From assembly GCA_937891905.1 (NCBI GenBank), contig CALATT010000028.1, forward strand, positions 1-6,913: DNA of 6,913 bases, read 5' to 3'. The notes under the pieces were generated by a model. It had not been told where the DNA came from. It saw only the letters and a program-made list of their open reading frames with translations, and searched no databases. The translations under genes and the position numbers were made by a program. The DNA is from an uncultured Bacteroidales bacterium (GTDB lineage Bacteria > Bacteroidota > Bacteroidia > Bacteroidales > Paludibacteraceae). Of this stretch, positions 5,539 through 6,913 are shown one piece after another (the first letter of the stretch is position 1; each line of letters starts with the position of its first letter).

Positions 5539-6120
5539 TTAGTTTCCTCCGTAGTTTTTAGGTTCAGCCTCTGAGATCTTCTGAGGATATACTTTTTGTA
5601 CTTGTTTTTGTTGATCCTCGTCTAATTCAGCAAATGCTTTGTGGAAATATTTTTGTGCGCATTCCTCACGCAACTCATTATAAGCTGCTACGAGTTCGTT
5701 CTGCACATCCAAGTATGCTTGGTATTGTGTATCCACATCGTTTTGAACTGAGATCACATGGTCCTTTGTGTACATGATAGTACCAATAGGAGCGCCGAAG
5801 TCCTCCTCTACCAATTTAGGTAGGTGGTCGTTATTCTGCTCGTTTTTGATGAATTCCTTCGCTTTTTCGCGGAGTTGCTTCACATCCATCAACTGTCCTT
5901 GCACCATGAGTTGGTTGGCAGAGTTAATCTTTACAACCAATAGGTTACGCTTGTTGATGTCCTTATCCTCGATTTTCTGGTCAGGAGGTATAGGAGCAGG
6001 TAAACGACGAGCCAAACCTTGGTTTACATCCATTGAGGTAGTAACGAGGAAGAAGATCAGCAAGAGAAACGAGATATCCGCCATGGAACTAGCGTTAATC
6101 TGTGGAATTTTCTTTGCCAT
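5539..6120 (-). CDS. exbD: ExbD/TolR-type biopolymer transport protein (first copy, extended)
   Basis: This gene encodes a 193-residue ExbD-family protein, longer than most. The N-terminus MAKKIPQINASSMADISFLLLIFF has the single membrane helix (about 14-30) and the conserved aspartate at Asp15, followed by VTTSMD and a proline-rich PAPIPPD segment (42-48). The periplasmic part contains the usual LLVVKINSANQLMVQGQLMD strand region, then VISVQNDVDTQYQAYLDVQNELVAAYNELR (122-151). A highly charged tail (about 152-193) rich in Glu, Gln and Lys is extra compared with classic ExbD and probably helical. It lies 19 bp after the four-helix protein gene and 1 bp before the second exbD, so all are surely co-transcribed. 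No SD is present before this start. Confidence 0.92.
   Translation of the reverse strand: MAKKIPQINASSMADISFLLLIFFLVTTSMDVNQGLARRLPAPIPPDQKIEDKDINKRNLLVVKINSANQLMVQGQLMDVKQLREKAKEFIKNEQNNDHLPKLVEEDFGAPIGTIMYTKDHVISVQNDVDTQYQAYLDVQNELVAAYNELREECAQKYFHKAFAELDEDQQKQVQKVYPQKISEAEPKNYGGN
5546..5550 (-). promoter_or_regulatory. SD-like GGAGG before the second exbD
   Basis: On the minus strand GGAGG lies 8 bases before the ATG of the second exbD and inside the final Gly-Gly codons of the first one. Spacing is ideal for an SD, but Bacteroidetes ribosomes mostly ignore such sites. It may be incidental to the Gly codons, with reinitiation across the 1-bp gap doing the work. Confidence 0.35.
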
Positions 6121-6139
6121 AACAATCTAAATTACCGGG

Positions 6140-6616
6140 TTACTTTTTTGTTTTTGTATAGATAACACCCCAGATGAGTGCTGCTACAGTTGCTCCTACA
6201 AGGATGTAAACGAGGTACATGATAGCATCGCTCATGCGAGCCATATTGCCCACATTATCGGTTCCCTCGTATCCTACGATCTCCATTTTCTCAGGGCTAC
6301 CCAAGAACCAGCAGAGTACGCAAAGCAACACTGCAGCTACGATAACACCAAGAGATGTAATGGCTTTCTTCTTATCCACTTTGAAAGTCTCAACGAACTT
6401 CCAAATAACGAATCCGAAAGTAACGAGTATCACCATAAATACGAGCAGATAAATCCATGCTAAGAATACATCGGTAAACTTAGGAATATCCAGGAAATCT
6501 CCTGCTACTTCCAATGAACCAGCTGAACCACCCACATAGAACATAAGCGAAGCTATGATGCCCACGATGAGTAAAATCCAGAGGGTTACTTTTGGGAATA
6601 ATTTATAATTTTTCAT
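6140..6616 (-). CDS. conserved four-helix membrane protein of the exbB-exbD operon
   Basis: This gene encodes a 158-residue membrane protein of no named function. Four hydrophobic helices are visible at about 10-28, 49-72, 86-105 and 131-153. Short loops include a basic VDKKK segment (80-84), and the tail is TKTKK. It lies between the exbB end and two exbD genes on the same strand; from memory a small membrane protein at this position is common in Bacteroidales exb operons, which suggests a role in the same proton-driven complex. The start chosen is the ATG at 6616, giving MKNYKLFPKV. The frame stays open to an earlier ATG at 6664, which would add 16 residues and begin 6 bp after the exbB stop. 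The shorter form is preferred because its N-terminus is a typical basic start directly before the first helix, with an A/T-rich leader. Confidence 0.8.
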   Translation of the reverse strand: MKNYKLFPKVTLWILLIVGIIASLMFYVGGSAGSLEVAGDFLDIPKFTDVFLAWIYLLVFMVILVTFGFVIWKFVETFKVDKKKAITSLGVIVAAVLLCVLCWFLGSPEKMEIVGYEGTDNVGNMARMSDAIMYLVYILVGATVAALIWGVIYTKTKK

Positions 6617-6670
6617 AATAATCAAATTTTGCAAGTTTAACAATTCTCGTTCTGCACAATGCAAAATAGA

Positions 6671-6913
6671 TTATTTCTTTTGTGCTGCGTCGTATTCAAC
6701 CACGAGGTCGAGGAGGCTGATAGAGCTATCCTCCATCTCATTAACGAGACCCTCGATCAAGCTAAGGATGTAGTTGTAGAATACTTGAAGAATAATAGCG
6801 ATGATCAAACCGAGGAGGGTTGTCAAAAGAGCCACCTTGATACCACCAGCCACAACAGTAGCAGAGATATCACCTACTTGTTGAATCTTATCGAACGCTT
6901 GGATCATACCGAT
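6671..6913 (-). CDS. exbB: MotA/TolQ/ExbB proton channel protein, C-terminal part (cut by window)
   Basis: Only the last 80 residues are in the window; the reading frame continues past base 6913, so the start is not seen. The part present begins IGMIQAFDKIQQVGD, matching the end of the second ExbB/TolQ membrane helix (GMI.AF). It goes on with VAGGIKVALLTTLLGLIIAIILQVFYNYI, the conserved third helix of the family (GI..AL.TT..GL..AI....YNY) that lines the proton path. A cytoplasmic helix with acidic residues and a KK end follows. It is the upstream gene of the exb operon, driving ExbD and energising TonB-dependent uptake. The Met at 6907 is internal, not a start. Confidence 0.9.
   Translation of the reverse strand: MGMIQAFDKIQQVGDISATVVAGGIKVALLTTLLGLIIAIILQVFYNYILSLIEGLVNEMEDSSISLLDLVVEYDAAQKK

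Noticed and set aside
6614..6660. Internal promoter (TAAACTTG) before the four-helix protein gene
   Set aside because: The upstream TTG/TTTG boxes are 17 or 22 bp away, outside the usual spacing, and the implied leader would be only about 10 bases. Read-through from exbB is simpler.
1..6913. A new defence, toxin or mobile-element system
   Set aside because: No nuclease, toxin, transposase, integrase or phage gene is present. All coding regions belong to recognisable housekeeping, transport or carbohydrate families, or sit in a known operon context.

Overview
This window looks like chromosomal DNA of a Bacteroidales bacterium, probably Prevotella- or Bacteroides-like. Four things point there. 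The first operon has a Bacteroidetes-type promoter (TTG, 20 bp, TACCTTTG). Most genes start without a Shine-Dalgarno (SD) sequence. The ribosomal cluster runs rpsF-rpsR-rplI with no ssb inside it. A proton-channel operon has the order exbB, small membrane protein, exbD, exbD. Genus and species cannot be fixed from this sequence alone.

Layout. Positions 1-221 hold the promoter and leader of the ribosomal operon. Positions 222-1628 encode bS6, bS18, bL9 and a zinc-independent bL31, ending in a strong terminator with a GCAA loop (1642-1668). Positions 1684-1739 are a 7-bp tandem repeat, followed directly by a PnuC-like vitamin or nucleoside transporter (1744-2508). The gap 2509-2691 is not empty. 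It holds a degenerate 7-bp array, a 106-bp segment that folds into two consecutive hairpins, and a second clear 7-bp array ending 10 bp before an RluA-type pseudouridine synthase (2692-3591). Next comes a secreted CE12-type rhamnogalacturonan acetylesterase with an extra C-terminal domain (3630-4958). A third 7-bp array overlaps its stop codon and is the reverse-complement family of the second. A perfect 12-bp hairpin (5001-5028) then serves as a terminator between convergent operons. From 5067 to the window end, on the minus strand, lie two exbD genes, a four-helix membrane protein and the 3' end of an exbB gene.

How the genes work together. The first operon supplies ribosomal proteins. bS18 is unusual here in having a strong SD, matching a known Bacteroidetes pattern in which the anti-SD is normally buried on the ribosome by bS21, bS18 and bS6. 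The exb operon probably forms an inner-membrane proton-driven motor that energises TonB-type outer-membrane transport. The transporter, pseudouridine synthase and esterase have no obvious shared pathway. I found no clearly new multi-gene system. The best candidates for undescribed biology are the structured element at 2545-2650 and the set of 7-bp arrays that abut gene ends.
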